A DNA stretch of 64,000 nt, from contig JAHRAQ010000012.1 in NCBI GenBank assembly GCA_020027205.1, forward strand, positions 16,426 through 80,425, given 5' to 3'. The translations under genes and the position numbers were made by a program. This document shows positions 25,858 through 35,857 of the stretch, piece after piece; positions within the stretch are counted from its first letter, which is position 1; each line of letters starts with the position of its first letter. Under the pieces are notes generated by a model that was given only the letters and a program-made list of their open reading frames with translations, had not been told where the DNA came from and ran no database searches. The DNA is from Nitrospirales bacterium. Its GTDB lineage: Bacteria > Nitrospirota > Nitrospiria > Nitrospirales > UBA8639.

Positions 25858-27291
25858 TCATGACGAACCCGCCGCGCCGACGCCGACGGCGGGGGCAAAC
25901 GACGGCAGCACCGGCAGCAGTCGTGGCCCCGGCCGTGACGGCGGCTCCAACCGTGGCAACGACCCCGGCCGCGACGGCGGCGCGTCCGTCAACTCGCCCA
26001 GGGCCGCGTGCTCCGTGACCCCGGTCAGCCGGACCGGCCTGATCTGGTTGTCCAGCGAGTCGGCATGAGTCACGCTCACGCGAATAAAATTATCCGTCAG
26101 GCCCGTGCGGAGCGTCCCGTCCCCGTCCGAAGATTCAAACAACACCGGACGCTCCTGTTCGAGAAACCGCCGGTAGAACTCCAGACGTTTGTCGCGGGAC
26201 AGGCGCGTCATCGCGCGATGGCGGTCTTTGATCACCGATGCCGGCGGCGCGGCGCGGCCCGAACGAGCGGCGCGCGTACCCGGACGGGCGGAATAACGAA
26301 AGACGTGGGCATAGGCCAGCGGCAGGTCCCGGACCACCCGGCAGGTCTCGGCAAACTGCCGCTCGGTTTCTCCGGGAAAGCCCACAAGGACGTCGGTGCC
26401 CACGCAGAGATCGGGAATCGCGCGCACGGCGCGTTCCACCCATGCCGCGTACTCGCGCGCGGAGTAGCGGCGATTCATCGCCGACAACACGGCGTCGTCT
26501 CCGCTTTGCAGGGGCACGTGGAGAAAGCGGCACAGTTTGCTCGACGCGCCCATATGGTCAAGCAACGCGTCGGGAATGGTCGTCGGCTCGATGGACGAAA
26601 TGCGGATGCGCGCCAGACCGGGAACGGTTTCCAGTCGCCGGATCAGGTCGAGCAACCCCGCGGCCCCGTCGGCGAATCGCCCGATATTCACCCCGGTCAG
26701 CACCAGTTCACGATGGCCGCGTGCCGCAAGGTGTTCGGCCTCCCGCAGCGCGTCCCCGATCAGGCGGCTTCGTTCGCGGCCTCTGGCAAACGGAATCAGG
26801 CAAAACGAGCACATGAAATCGCAGCCGTCCTGGATTTTCAGATTGGCGCGCGTCGTCGAATAGGCGCCCACCCCGTCCTGCGCAAAATCGTTTCTGTCGA
26901 GGAGGCTCGTGTGCCGGATCAACGGCGCCGACCGCTTGCGGCGGCCGCGGCACAAGGCGTCCACGTAGTCCGGCAGGAGCATTTTGTCCCGGTTCCCCAG
27001 CACGAGATCCACCCCCGGAATGTTCTGCAGAATCGTGACGCCGGTTTGCGCGTAACAGCCCGTCACCGCCACCAGGGCATGAGGAGAACGGCGCAGCGTC
27101 CGGCGAATGACCCGCCGACAGTCGGCCTCGGCCCGCTCCGTGACGGCGCAGGTGTTCAGCACCAGCACGTCGGTCGGCTCTCCATCGGGCACCGTCCGGT
27201 AGCCCAGGCCCGTCAGCCGATCCGTCAGGACGGCGGTTTCGGCCTGGTTGAGACGGCAGCCGACCGTGTACAATGTGACGTGCTTTTTCAT
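25858..27291 (-). CDS. mtaB: tRNA t6A37 methylthiotransferase MtaB
   Basis: Converts t6A37 to ms2t6A37 in tRNAs reading ANN codons. The paralogue of MiaB, 477 residues from ATG 27291: TLYTVGCRLNQAET with the first cysteine, VLNTCAVTERAE, VTGCYAQTG, the radical SAM motif CDFMCSFC, and a reduced TRAM-like end (LRTGLTDNFIRVSV). VGCRLNQ rather than FGCQMN marks the MtaB branch. The last ~40 residues are Pro/Arg/Leu-rich low complexity beyond the normal family end. The start is supported by the family N-terminus and by the promoter 41 bases upstream. Confidence 0.92.
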   Translation of the reverse strand: MKKHVTLYTVGCRLNQAETAVLTDRLTGLGYRTVPDGEPTDVLVLNTCAVTERAEADCRRVIRRTLRRSPHALVAVTGCYAQTGVTILQNIPGVDLVLGNRDKMLLPDYVDALCRGRRKRSAPLIRHTSLLDRNDFAQDGVGAYSTTRANLKIQDGCDFMCSFCLIPFARGRERSRLIGDALREAEHLAARGHRELVLTGVNIGRFADGAAGLLDLIRRLETVPGLARIRISSIEPTTIPDALLDHMGASSKLCRFLHVPLQSGDDAVLSAMNRRYSAREYAAWVERAVRAIPDLCVGTDVLVGFPGETERQFAETCRVVRDLPLAYAHVFRYSARPGTRAARSGRAAPPASVIKDRHRAMTRLSRDKRLEFYRRFLEQERPVLFESSDGDGTLRTGLTDNFIRVSVTHADSLDNQIRPVRLTGVTEHAALGELTDAPPSRPGSLPRLEPPSRPGPRLLPVLPSFAPAVGVGAAGSS

Positions 27292-27331
27292 TCGCGTTCC
27301 GCCCGTCCCCGCCGCGCTCTGCGGACGGTGT

Positions 27332-27361
27332 AGTATAGAGAACCGCCGTGCTGAACGACAA
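27332..27361 (-). promoter_or_regulatory. Putative mtaB-miaB promoter
   Basis: On the minus strand: TTGTCG (27361-27356), 18-base spacer, TATACT (27337-27332), 41 bases before the mtaB start. Confidence 0.6.
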
Positions 27362-27379
27362 GCCAACAGACAACCCAAA

Positions 27380-27520
27380 GAAAGATGGATTCCCGATTAA
27401 AAATGTCGGGAATGACGGAGAGGGCCAATGCTTCGAAGGTGACGGAGGGGGCCAATGCTCCGAGGGTGACGGAGGGGAGCGGACATGCCTGCTCCCGACA
27501 TTCTTAATCGGGGGACGGCG
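27380..27520. repeat. REP-like repeats between mtaB and the 27.6-kb gene
   Basis: A reversed short-loop unit, a tandem GGTGACGGAGGGGGCCAATGCT-like duplication (about 27423-27470) and a left-arm fragment CCCGACATTCTTAATCGGGG. No gene. Confidence 0.75.
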
Positions 27521-27536
27521 GGGAGACAAAAACACA

Positions 27537-27566
27537 TTGCCGCCGGGGACGGGGTCGGCGTAGAAT
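27537..27566 (+). promoter_or_regulatory. Putative promoter of the secreted-protein gene
   Basis: TTGCCG (27537-27542), 18-base spacer, TAGAAT (27561-27566), 49 bases before the start codon at 27615. Confidence 0.5.
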
Positions 27567-27614
27567 GTTCAAGCGTCGCACGAGATACGGCCCGGTCATG
27601 CAAAGAGGCGCCCC

Positions 27615-28025
27615 ATGATCCATCCTGTTCGAAATGCCCCCATCGTGCTTGTCCTGCTCCTGGGGTCGCTCCTTGCCGTCCCGGGCCGGGCGCAGACGCT
27701 CCTGCCCGACGAGCCGGATGAACACACCCGCGTGGATGAAATTTATGATCATGAAACCCGCATGATCCTGTTCCTGTATTCGCTGCGGGGCACGAACGAC
27801 GTGGATTACGTGACAAGCCGGCACGTGCTGGAGCATCGGCAAAGCGCCTACGGGAACCCCGTCTACTATTATGAAACCCATCCGTTGTTTTACTGGTGGA
27901 ACCGGACGATGTGGAACGACCCCCGGCAGGACGGGGTGAACGGCAACGAACTCGTCTATCAGGAAAACATCGAGTTTGACGCCAGCCGCTACAAGCCCTG
28001 CCTGTTCAACGGGCAGCCCTGTTGA
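27615..28025 (+). CDS. Small secreted protein of unknown function
   Basis: 136 residues with a clean Sec signal peptide (basic start, hydrophobic APIVLVLLLGSLLAVPG, likely cleavage after GRAQ or GRA). The mature part is rich in Tyr, Asn and Trp: DEHTRVDEIYDHETRMILFLY, NPVYYYETHPLFYWWNRTMW and a C-terminal pair of cysteines (KPCLFNGQPC) that may form a disulfide. I do not recognise the family. It has its own promoter and is followed 104 bases later by the TrkH gene. Confidence 0.75.
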   Translation: MIHPVRNAPIVLVLLLGSLLAVPGRAQTLLPDEPDEHTRVDEIYDHETRMILFLYSLRGTNDVDYVTSRHVLEHRQSAYGNPVYYYETHPLFYWWNRTMWNDPRQDGVNGNELVYQENIEFDASRYKPCLFNGQPC

Positions 28026-28129
28026 CGCCGCCCGCGCGTCCGCCCCGCGCCGCCGGGGCACGTGACCGTGACCGCATGACCGCCCATTCGGCACCGCCAT
28101 GACACACACGACACAGAAGGCCCGCGGCC

Positions 28130-29512
28130 ATGCGTGACCGCCCCGCGGCGTCCTCCTGGCGCGCCCGGCTGCCGTCCGTTCACCTGCTGCCCGGTCAGGT
28201 GGTGGCGTTGGCCGCCGTCGCCCTGATCGTCGTCGGCGCGGGCCTGCTCCTGTTGCCGTTTGCCACCCCGGAGGGCGCGGACCTGCGGGTGATCGACGCC
28301 CTGTTCACCGCCACCTCGGCCGTCTGCGTGACCGGGCTGATTGTGCTGGACACGCCCCACGAGTTCACCGTCTTCGGGCAAGTGATCATTCTCCTGCTTA
28401 TTCAAATCGGCGGCCTGGGCTACGCCATGCTGGCCACGCTGATTCTGCTGGCTCTGGGACACCGGGTCGGCCTGCGGGACCGGATGATGCTGGCCGAAAC
28501 GTTGAGCATGTTCGACATGGCCGGGTCGGTGCGCTACGTCAAAATCGTGGCCGTCGCCACGCTGTCGGCGGAGGGCCTGGGAGCGGCGCTGCTCACCGCG
28601 CGATTTTCACGGGATATGGCGTGGGGGGACGCCCTCTACGCCGGCGTTTTTCATGCCGTGTCGGCCTTTAACAACGCGGGCTTTGCCCTCTTCACCGACA
28701 GTCTTGCGTCGTACCGGATGGACGTGTCCATCAATCTCATCGTGACGGTTCTGGTCGTACTGGGCAGCATCGGCTTTCTGGTGTTTCAGGACGCGTGGGA
28801 CAATTTCAAGGGCGCCAGATTTCGATTTCAGACGCATACCAAACTCGTGATCGTGGTCACCCTGCTCGTGCTGGTCTCGGGCACCGTGGGCATCACCATC
28901 CTGGAATGGAACAATCCCCGCACGCTGCAACCCCTGGGCCTGGGGGAACGGCTGGCCGTGGCGCATTTTCAAACGATGTCCCGCACGGCGGGCTTCACCA
29001 CCATCGACCTCGGCATGATGAACGACGCCACCCTGTATTTTCTGCTGCTCCTGATGACCATCGGCGGGTCGCCCGGCAGCATGTCGGGCGGCATCAAGAC
29101 CACGACGTTCGCCATTATCTGGCTGACAATCTGGGCCGTGCTTCGACGCCGGCACGACGTCGAGATCTTTCACCGAAGAATTTCGCGGGAACTGGTGGTT
29201 CGAGCGTTTTGTCTCTGCATCCTGGCGTTCACCGCCATCACGGTGTTCACCCTGGCCCTCGCGTTCACGGAAGAGCGGCCGTTCCTGGGCATCATGTTTG
29301 AGGTCACGTCCGCCATGGGCATTGTCGGCATGTCCCTCGGCGACGGCGCCGGGCGCAGTTTGTCCGCCCTCTTCACCGACTTCGGCAAGGCGGTGATTAT
29401 GATCTCCATGCTCCTGGGGCGTTTCGGGCCGCTTCTCATCGGCCTGTTTGCCATGCACACCACGACCCCGCCCCGGTCGCGGGTTCCGGAATCCCGCATC
29501 ATGATCGGCTGA
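28130..29512 (+). CDS. TrkH/KtrB-type potassium uptake channel subunit
   Basis: 460-residue inner-membrane protein with the four M1-P-M2 modules of the superfamily. The pore loops carry selectivity-filter glycines in TSAVCVTGL, SAFNNAGFALF, MSRTAGFTTI and TSAMGIVGMS, and the conserved GGSPGSMSGGIKTTT follows the third. The compact size and ready match to KtrB suggest Na+-coupled K+ uptake. The regulatory RCK subunit (KtrA/TrkA) that normally accompanies it is not in the window. An 80-base gap without an obvious promoter separates it from convergent DNA beyond the stop. The substrate assignment is from family knowledge. Confidence 0.9.
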   Translation: MRDRPAASSWRARLPSVHLLPGQVVALAAVALIVVGAGLLLLPFATPEGADLRVIDALFTATSAVCVTGLIVLDTPHEFTVFGQVIILLLIQIGGLGYAMLATLILLALGHRVGLRDRMMLAETLSMFDMAGSVRYVKIVAVATLSAEGLGAALLTARFSRDMAWGDALYAGVFHAVSAFNNAGFALFTDSLASYRMDVSINLIVTVLVVLGSIGFLVFQDAWDNFKGARFRFQTHTKLVIVVTLLVLVSGTVGITILEWNNPRTLQPLGLGERLAVAHFQTMSRTAGFTTIDLGMMNDATLYFLLLLMTIGGSPGSMSGGIKTTTFAIIWLTIWAVLRRRHDVEIFHRRISRELVVRAFCLCILAFTAITVFTLALAFTEERPFLGIMFEVTSAMGIVGMSLGDGAGRSLSALFTDFGKAVIMISMLLGRFGPLLIGLFAMHTTTPPRSRVPESRIMIG

Positions 29513-29535
29513 TGCCGGCCCCGCCGGGGCCTCCG

Positions 29536-29826
29536 CTACCGCGGCCGTCTCTGCAGCGCCAGCACAAACAGCATGAGCGTGGGAAGCGGGGCGATCAGAA
29601 ACGGCGCCAGCCAGAGCCACACGGTTTTCCCGCGGACGCGCGCCTGATCAAACATCCAGACGGCCACCCACACCAGGAGCAACAGATAGTTGGCCACCAG
29701 CCAGTACGTGGCGCGCGTGGGCAGCGCGCTGCGGCTGCCGCCTTCCGCCGTGACCCAGAACACCAGTTGCAGCACTCCGAACACCGCCAGGAGCGTGAGC
29801 ACAATCCGATGATTCCAGACATACAT
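29536..29826 (-). CDS. Small hypothetical membrane protein (three helices)
   Basis: 96 residues with three hydrophobic helices: residues 7-26 (RIVLTLLAVFGVLQLVFWV), 40-60 (TYWLVANYLLLLVWVAVWMF) and 70-90 (VWLWLAPFLIAPLPTLMLFV). It ends in RRPR. No motif is recognised. It is convergent with the TrkH gene, 23 bases away; its 5' side faces the long nrdJ leader region. AAGGTGG lies just before the ATG as a ribosome-binding site. Confidence 0.65.
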   Translation of the reverse strand: MYVWNHRIVLTLLAVFGVLQLVFWVTAEGGSRSALPTRATYWLVANYLLLLVWVAVWMFDQARVRGKTVWLWLAPFLIAPLPTLMLFVLALQRRPR

Positions 29827-30278
29827 GGTTCACCACCTTGGGTTGTATAAAGGAAGGTTCACGTTCGCCCGCCGCGCGTCGCGGTGCGACGAGCCGGGGT
29901 CTTCCAAACGCCGAACATCGCTCGAAGCATAAGCCGGAGACCGGCAAAAAGCGAGCGTCGACGGTGAGGCGTCGAGACTTCGCTCCAACGCCGGCGCGCG
30001 ACACCCCGCCATCGAGAAAAAATTTTCCCCCGGCCACCGCGACCTGTTGATGAAGACCGCTCAGCGCGCGACTCCCTGTGAATCACGCGCCGCGTCTATG
30101 CCAAAATATGTTGAATCACAATGTCTTGCATTATTCGCAGGTCATCCACCGGTATCCCCAACCGGGTGTCACAACACCCCACATTTAGTATTGACAATTC
30201 CACGCCTCCGCTATAGATTGTGTATCCTCATTTCAACGTTCACGTGGCCGACCAGCCGACACACCACAGACGACCGCC
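29827..30278. other. 452-base divergent intergenic region upstream of nrdJ
   Basis: It lies between two divergent genes and contains no palindromic repeats of the dominant family, unlike nearly all other gaps. The nrdJ-proximal 200 bases are richer in A+T and hold the promoter. I looked for a cobalamin riboswitch (B12 box GCCACTG, upstream GCCGGTG-type sequences) and for paired NrdR boxes and did not find a convincing example. Confidence 0.6.
30191..30219 (+). promoter_or_regulatory. Putative nrdJ promoter
   Basis: TTGACA (30191-30196), 17-base spacer, TAGATT (30214-30219) preceded by CTA to give CTATAGATTG. The nrdJ ATG is 60 bases downstream. Confidence 0.7.
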
Positions 30279-33200
30279 ATGAAAATCACCCGCCGCTTTA
30301 CCCGAGTTGGAGCCAGCCCCTACGAGACCGTGCCGTTTTCCACCCGGTCGTCGGAAATCAGAAATCCGGACGGCTCACTGGTGTTCCGGCTTGATGACAT
30401 TCAGGCCCCCAAGCAATGGTCGCAACTGGCCGTGGACATTCTGGCGCAAAAGTATTTCCGCAAAGCCGAAGTCCCGCAATGCGACGCCGACGGAACGCCG
30501 CTCGCCGACGACCACGGGCGCCCCGTGACCGGCGGCGAACGGGACGCCCGGCAGGTCTTTCACCGCCTGGCGGGATGCTGGACGCACTGGGGCAAGACCC
30601 ACGGATATTTTGACGCCGACGAGGATGCCCGCGCCTTTTACGACGAACTGTGCGTGATGCTGGCCAAACAAATGGCCGCCCCCAATTCGCCGCAGTGGTT
30701 CAACACGGGTCTCCACGAAGCCTACGGCATCAGCGGCCCCGCGCAGGGGCATTATTTTGTCGAGCCGCGCACCGGGACGCTCAACCGTTCCGGGAACGCC
30801 TACGAACGCCCCCAGGTGCACGCCTGTTTTATCCAATCCGTCGACGACGACCTCGTGAACGAGGGGGGCATCATGGATCTGTGGGTCCGTGAGGCCCGCC
30901 TGTTCAAATACGGGTCGGGGACCGGCACCAATTTTTCCCGACTGCGCGGAGAAGACGAGCCGCTGGCCGGCGGGGGAAAATCCTCCGGGCTGATGTCCTT
31001 CCTCCGCATCGGCGACCGGGCCGCGGGCGCCATCAAGTCGGGCGGCACCACGCGGCGAGCCGCCAAAATGGTCTGCCTGAACCTGGACCATCCCGACATC
31101 GAAGAGTTCATCAACTGGAAGGTGCTGGAAGAACAGAAAGTCGCCGCGCTGGTCGCGGGGTCCCGCGCCTGCGCCCATTGGCTGAACGTCGTACTGAAAG
31201 CCTGTCATCCCGCTCCCGGGACGACGGAATGCGATCCCGAACGCAACCCGGCGCTCAAAGACGCCCTTCGCGGGGCGCGCCGGGCCGGCGTGCCCGAAGC
31301 CTATCTTCAACGCATGTTTGCCTACGCGCGGGAGGGCTGCACGCATTTTGTGTTCCATGAATACGACACGAACTGGAACAGCAAAGCCTACCAGACGGTG
31401 GCCGGACAAAACTCCAATAACAGCATTCGAATCCCCAACGAATTTTTTGACGCGCTGCGCTCGAACGGCGAGTGGCCGCTCACCCGCCGGACGGACGGCG
31501 CCGTGACCAAAACCCTGAACGCCGGCGCGCTGTGGGAGCAAATCTGCCTGGCGGCGTGGACCTGCGCCGACCCCGGCATTCAATACGACACCACGATCAA
31601 CGAATGGCACACCTGCCCGGAGGACGGGCGGATTAACGCCTCCAATCCCTGCAGCGAATACATGTTCCTTGACGACACCGCGTGCAATCTGGCCTCGCTG
31701 AATCTGGGCGCCTTCCTCACGCCGGAAGGCGACTTCGACATCGAAGGCTACCAGCACGCCATCCGGCTCTGGACCATTGTGCTGGAAATCAGCGTGCTCA
31801 TGGCCGGCTTCCCCAGCAAGGCCATTGCCGAAAACAGTTTTGCCTTTCGCACCCTGGGGCTTGGCTATGCCAATCTCGGATCGCTCCTGATGCGGCTGGG
31901 CATTCCCTATGATTCGCCCGAAGCGCTGGCTCTCTGCGGCGCCCTCACCGCCATCCTGACCGGCGAATCTTATGCCGCGTCCGCGGAAATGGCGGCGGCG
32001 CTCGGCCCGTTTCCCGGATTCGCCAAAAACCGGGACGCGATGCTGCGGGTCATGCGCAACCACCGAAGGGCCGCGTACCATGCCCCGGCCGGAGAGTACG
32101 AGGGCCTGACGACGACGCCCCGCGGCCTGGACCCGGCGGCGACCCCGCCGGCGCTGCTGCGCGCCGCGCGGGACACCTGGGATCGCGTCATCGCCCTGGG
32201 AGAAGTTCACGGATTTCGAAACGCGCAGGCCACGGTGATCGCCCCCACGGGCACCATCGGGCTGGTCATGGACTGCGACACCACGGGCATCGAACCCGAC
32301 TTCGCGCTCGTCAAATTCAAGAAACTGGCCGGCGGGGGCTACTTCAAAATCATCAACCAGAGTTTGCCGCCGGCGCTCAAGAAACTGGGGTATACCCAGG
32401 AACAGATTCACGACATCATCACCTACGCCACGGGCACCCGCACATTAAAACAGGCGCCGTTCCTGAACCATGAAGCGCTGCGCGCCAAAGGGTGCACCCC
32501 GGAAGCGCTGGAGCGGCTGGAAGCGAGTCTGGACGGGGTGTTTGAAATTCAATTCGCCTTTAACAAATGGATACTGGGCGAGGCGTTTTGCCGGGACGTG
32601 CTCGGCTTTTCCGACGCGCAACTCGACGACCCGCAGTTCAACATGCTCACCGCGCTGGGGTTTGCCCCCGAAGAAATTCTTGCCGCCAATGATTTTTGCT
32701 GCGGCACGATGACGGTGGAAGGCGCGCCGCATCTGCGCGCCGAGCATCTGCCGATTTTCGACTGCGCCAATCAATGCGGGCGCATCGGGCAACGCAGTCT
32801 TTCGACCGACGCGCATATTCGGATGATGGCCGCGGCGCAGCCGTTTATCAGCGGCGCCATCAGCAAGACCATCAACATGCCGGCGGGGGCCACCATCGGG
32901 GACGTGCGGGACGCGTATGCCATGAGTTGGCGGCACATGCTTAAAGCCGTGGCGTTGTACCGGGACGGCTCCAAATTGAGCCAGCCGTTGAGCGCCTTCG
33001 TCGACCGCGAGGAACAGGTCGGGCAGCGCGATGACGTCATGCGGACGGCGCACCGCGTGACGGAACGGGTGATGGTGCGGTATCTGGCCAAACGCCGCCC
33101 GCTGCCTTCACGGCGCGGCGGCTACACGCAAAAGGCCATGATCGGCGGCCATAAAATCTATCTGCGCACCGGAGAATACGAAGACGGCACGCTGGGAGAA

Positions 33201-33803
33201 ATTTTCCTCGATATGCACAAAGAGGGCGCGGCGTTTCGCAGTCTCATGAACTGTTTTGCCATCGCCATTTCCCTAGGGCTTCAGCACGGCGTCCCGCTTG
33301 AAGAATTTGTCGAGGCTTTTCTGTTCACCCGCTTTGAACCCAACGGCCCCGTCAATCTCAACGATCATATCAAGATGTCCACGTCCATCATTGACTACAT
33401 CTTCCGCGAACTGGCCATTGCCTATCTCGGCAAAACGGAACTGGCACAGGTGAACCCGGACGACCTTCGCGGAGATTCCGTCATTCAAGACCCCGAATGC
33501 ACGGACGACGCGCCCGCCGACCCCAGCACCATCACCACGACCAGCATCGACCCCGCGCTGTTCCCCGCCCGGCAGGACATCACCAACGGTGGCGCGGCCG
33601 GCCATGGAGACGGCCGTGGCAACGGGACCACCACCCCCCTCTCGCTGAAACGTGAATCACTCGCCACCGCCACGCAAATGGCCATCGCGCATCACAAAGG
33701 CTACGAAGGCGACCCCTGCCCCAACTGCAAACAATTCAAACTGGTCCGAAACGGCATGTGCCTGGTGTGCCGCAACTGCGGAGAAACGACGGGGTGTTCG
33801 TGA
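30279..33803 (+). CDS. nrdJ: Vitamin B12-dependent (class II) ribonucleotide reductase
   Basis: Reduces ribonucleotides to deoxyribonucleotides using adenosylcobalamin to make the thiyl radical; it works with or without oxygen. 1174 residues. The ten-stranded barrel region shows [62 protein letters not shown] (active-site Asn-Cys-Glu set) and [20 protein letters not shown]. The C-terminus has [20 protein letters not shown] and ends in a zinc-ribbon-like [22 protein letters not shown] with a redox CxxC. This is the large NrdJ form. No other reductase is in the window. It is monocistronic with its own promoter. Confidence 0.96.
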   Translation: MKITRRFTRVGASPYETVPFSTRSSEIRNPDGSLVFRLDDIQAPKQWSQLAVDILAQKYFRKAEVPQCDADGTPLADDHGRPVTGGERDARQVFHRLAGCWTHWGKTHGYFDADEDARAFYDELCVMLAKQMAAPNSPQWFNTGLHEAYGISGPAQGHYFVEPRTGTLNRSGNAYERPQVHACFIQSVDDDLVNEGGIMDLWVREARLFKYGSGTGTNFSRLRGEDEPLAGGGKSSGLMSFLRIGDRAAGAIKSGGTTRRAAKMVCLNLDHPDIEEFINWKVLEEQKVAALVAGSRACAHWLNVVLKACHPAPGTTECDPERNPALKDALRGARRAGVPEAYLQRMFAYAREGCTHFVFHEYDTNWNSKAYQTVAGQNSNNSIRIPNEFFDALRSNGEWPLTRRTDGAVTKTLNAGALWEQICLAAWTCADPGIQYDTTINEWHTCPEDGRINASNPCSEYMFLDDTACNLASLNLGAFLTPEGDFDIEGYQHAIRLWTIVLEISVLMAGFPSKAIAENSFAFRTLGLGYANLGSLLMRLGIPYDSPEALALCGALTAILTGESYAASAEMAAALGPFPGFAKNRDAMLRVMRNHRRAAYHAPAGEYEGLTTTPRGLDPAATPPALLRAARDTWDRVIALGEVHGFRNAQATVIAPTGTIGLVMDCDTTGIEPDFALVKFKKLAGGGYFKIINQSLPPALKKLGYTQEQIHDIITYATGTRTLKQAPFLNHEALRAKGCTPEALERLEASLDGVFEIQFAFNKWILGEAFCRDVLGFSDAQLDDPQFNMLTALGFAPEEILAANDFCCGTMTVEGAPHLRAEHLPIFDCANQCGRIGQRSLSTDAHIRMMAAAQPFISGAISKTINMPAGATIGDVRDAYAMSWRHMLKAVALYRDGSKLSQPLSAFVDREEQVGQRDDVMRTAHRVTERVMVRYLAKRRPLPSRRGGYTQKAMIGGHKIYLRTGEYEDGTLGEIFLDMHKEGAAFRSLMNCFAIAISLGLQHGVPLEEFVEAFLFTRFEPNGPVNLNDHIKMSTSIIDYIFRELAIAYLGKTELAQVNPDDLRGDSVIQDPECTDDAPADPSTITTTSIDPALFPARQDITNGGAAGHGDGRGNGTTTPLSLKRESLATATQMAIAHHKGYEGDPCPNCKQFKLVRNGMCLVCRNCGETTGCS

Positions 33804-33828
33804 AGCCGGGCGGGTTCCGAATCGACAC

Positions 33829-33930
33829 ATGGCCGACATCATTCGAGGCCCGGTGACGCGGATTATTGACGGGGCCACGTTCGACATACAGGTCACGCGG
33901 CACGGCACACATAACGCCGCGTCATACTAA
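33829..33930 (+). pseudogene. Truncated staphylococcal-nuclease-like start
   Basis: A 34-codon frame (ATG 33829) reads IIRGPVTRIIDGATFDIQVT and stops after HNAASY. The pattern GxVTRVIDGDTFxV is the start of SNase/TNase-like domains, with the first catalytic-loop Asp of DGDTF replaced here by Ala. The remaining ~100 residues of such a domain are missing, so this looks like a remnant; a very small functional protein is possible but unsupported. It lies between nrdJ and the convergent SUMF1-like gene. The rest of the gap to 34007 shows nothing else. Confidence 0.45.
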
Positions 33931-34007
33931 TCACCGCGGTATATTCGCTGTTCATCATCGCGCCTTTCCGGGAATCACACACCCTGTCTCCCTCAAAACA
34001 CCGTTCA

Positions 34008-34907
34008 TCATTTCTTCCCATCCATCGCGCACCGAAACCCGATCGTCAAATCATTCGCGTCAATGGGGAACTGCGGCTCGGCGCTGCGGCGCGCGGTGAC
34101 TTCCAGCCATTTCGGGGGGTCTTCCCATGACCCGCCCCGGTAGACTTTTCGCGCGCCCTCGGCGGGGCCGGCGGGATTGTCCTTCGGACTTTTTTCGTAA
34201 TACGCCCGGTCATACCAGTCCGCCACCCATTCCGACGCGTTGCCCGCCATGTGATACAGCCCGTAGGGACTTTTCGTGCCCTGCGTCAAGCCGTGACGGA
34301 TGCTCATCCCCGCCACGCCGCTGGTCACCGGCGCCAGCGTCACTTCGTAACTGACCCATCCGGTGGTTCCAAGATTGTACCGCGCGATGTCCACAAACGG
34401 CTGCATGTGCCCCCAGGGGTACCGGCGGCCATCGTCCCCGCGCGCCGCCTTTTCCCATTCGGCTTCCGTCGGCAGCCGCTTGCCCGCCCAGGCACAGTAC
34501 GATTTCGCGCTGTCCCACGCCATGCCGACGGCGGGATGATCTTTTGCCTTGTCCGTGGCCGCGTAATCGTCCCACAAGGGCGGCAACTCGTGCTTCGTGT
34601 CATCAAGAAACACCTGATACCGCTCCATCGTCACTTCAAACTGATCGATATAATAACTGTCCAGTTTGACCGCATGTTCGGGACGCTGATTCCTCGCCCC
34701 GTCATTGTCCCCCATCAGAAACTCCCCTTCGGGAATCCCGATCATCGGCGCCCCGTCTTTGCCTTTGATCATGTCAAATTGGGATTCAATCGGCGGTTCG
34801 GCGGACTCATACGTCCATTCAGCCGACGCCGGTGTCCAGCCGGGAGCCGCTCCCAGCACGCCGATACCAAGGATCACCCCCATCACGCGCGCATGTTCCC
34901 AGGACAT
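34008..34907 (-). CDS. SUMF1/FGE-fold secreted protein, probably non-catalytic
   Basis: 299 residues from ATG 34907, which has a strong GGAGGAGG site. An N-terminal signal peptide (VMGVILGIGVLGAAPGWTPASA) directs it out of the cytoplasm. The body is a formylglycine-generating-enzyme/C-type-lectin fold: IPEGEFLMGDNDGARNQRPEH, YYIDQFEVTMERYQVFL, GKRLPTEAEWEKAARG, GNASEWVADWYD, YRGGSWED and a closing GFRCAM. The two copper-binding catalytic cysteines of true FGE, expected shortly before GFRC, are absent (the stretch reads SAEPQFPIDANDLTIGFRC), so sulfatase activation is unlikely. Such proteins often accompany electron-transfer or nitrite-reducing systems. No partner is identified here. Confidence 0.82.
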   Translation of the reverse strand: MSWEHARVMGVILGIGVLGAAPGWTPASAEWTYESAEPPIESQFDMIKGKDGAPMIGIPEGEFLMGDNDGARNQRPEHAVKLDSYYIDQFEVTMERYQVFLDDTKHELPPLWDDYAATDKAKDHPAVGMAWDSAKSYCAWAGKRLPTEAEWEKAARGDDGRRYPWGHMQPFVDIARYNLGTTGWVSYEVTLAPVTSGVAGMSIRHGLTQGTKSPYGLYHMAGNASEWVADWYDRAYYEKSPKDNPAGPAEGARKVYRGGSWEDPPKWLEVTARRSAEPQFPIDANDLTIGFRCAMDGKK

Positions 34908-35124
34908 GTGCCTCCTCCCTTCCGCAACGCCGCTCACAGGGTTCGACCCCGCGAATCCGGCGGGGATGGCGAACCTCGTGCGGGCGTATTCACGACCGCC
35001 GGCCCATTCTACAAAGCGCGATCGGGGATCACAACCGGGGCACGCCCCGCCGCATCACCACGGCAACGCGGGACGTCGAACCGCACGGAGCCGCCGAACC
35101 ATGGCCCGGCGGCTCCGTGTATGG

Positions 35125-35202
35125 TGGTGTCCCCAACGGGATTTGAACCCGTGTTGCCGGCTTGAAAGGCCGGCGTCCTGGGCCAGGCTAGACGATGGGG
35201 AC
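35125..35202 (-). tRNA. tRNA-Glu (TTC)
   Basis: The minus strand begins GTCCCCATCGTCTAGCCTGG, the typical tRNA-Glu 5' half. The anticodon loop CTTTCAA gives TTC, the T-arm is GGGTTCAAATCCC and the acceptor stem closes with TGGGGAC. Encoded CCA at 35127-35125. Confidence 0.96.
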
Positions 35203-35314
35203 CGACTCGCTGTTCGGGAACGGGGAACGAAAGCGTAACAGAGGAGACGGGCCGAGTCAAACGCCGCCACGCGACGCCGGCGGCGGCACCGCGTCGCGCG
35301 AAAAAAAAGGGTAT

Positions 35315-35772
35315 GGGGGTGGGTCGATAAGCCGGATTCTGTGCCATGCCGACGGTGCGGCACGGTGGCGACCATTTCTCTACAACGCATGTTGCCATGC
35401 GCTTCCAGCAACCTACCCGAGAACCTCGGTCGGGCCAACCTTTCCCGAACCCCGCCGAACCAGCCTCACAGGGAGGCGTGCGACGCGGAAGCCGATCAGG
35501 CCATTCGGGGCGTCCTCCTATTTGGTCTTGCTCCGGGTGATGCTTACCCTGCCGTCCATGTCGCCATGAACGCGGTGGGCTCTTACCCCGCCTTTTCACC
35601 CTTACCCCGGACGCCATTTGTCGCCAAACAGCCATCGCGAGGCGGTGTGTTTTCTGTGGCGCTCATGTCGGATCGCTCCGCCTGGGCGTTACCCAGCACC
35701 CTGCCCTCTGGAGTCCGGACTTTCCTCTCACCGGGGACGCCTCACGCCCGGCGAGCGGCCACCTGACCCACG
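35315..35772 (-). ncRNA. rnpB: RNase P RNA (type A)
   Basis: Catalytic RNA for tRNA 5' maturation. On the minus strand the 5' part contains GAGAGGAAAGTCCGGACTCC (P3/J3-4 and P4 core, plus-strand 35718-35737), followed by AGGGCAGGGTGCTGGGTAACGC. The 3' end reads GCCGGCTTATCGACCCACC-like sequence with the conserved CAGAATCCGGCTTAT. Both halves of the universally conserved P4 helix are present. Length is about 458 bases. It sits between tRNA-Glu and the zinc-ribbon protein, all on the minus strand. Ends are estimates from the terminal conserved helices. Confidence 0.95.
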
Positions 35773-35789
35773 CCGTCATACCCGCCGCC

Positions 35790-35818
35790 ATGATACGCCG
35801 CACCGGCGCGCGGCGCAA
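35790..35818 (-). promoter_or_regulatory. Putative rnpB promoter
   Basis: On the minus strand: TTGCGC (35818-35813), 17-base spacer, TATCAT (35795-35790), placing transcription start about 10 bases before the mature RNase P RNA end. Confidence 0.5.
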
Positions 35819-35857
35819 GCCACGGAAGGGCGACGACGGCGCGCGGCGGGACCACGG

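Noticed and set aside
29827..30278. Cobalamin riboswitch upstream of nrdJ
   Set aside because: No B12 box or conserved core could be found on either strand; the leader is short.
34008..34907. Active formylglycine-generating enzyme
   Set aside because: The two catalytic cysteines near the C-terminus are missing, although the fold is present.
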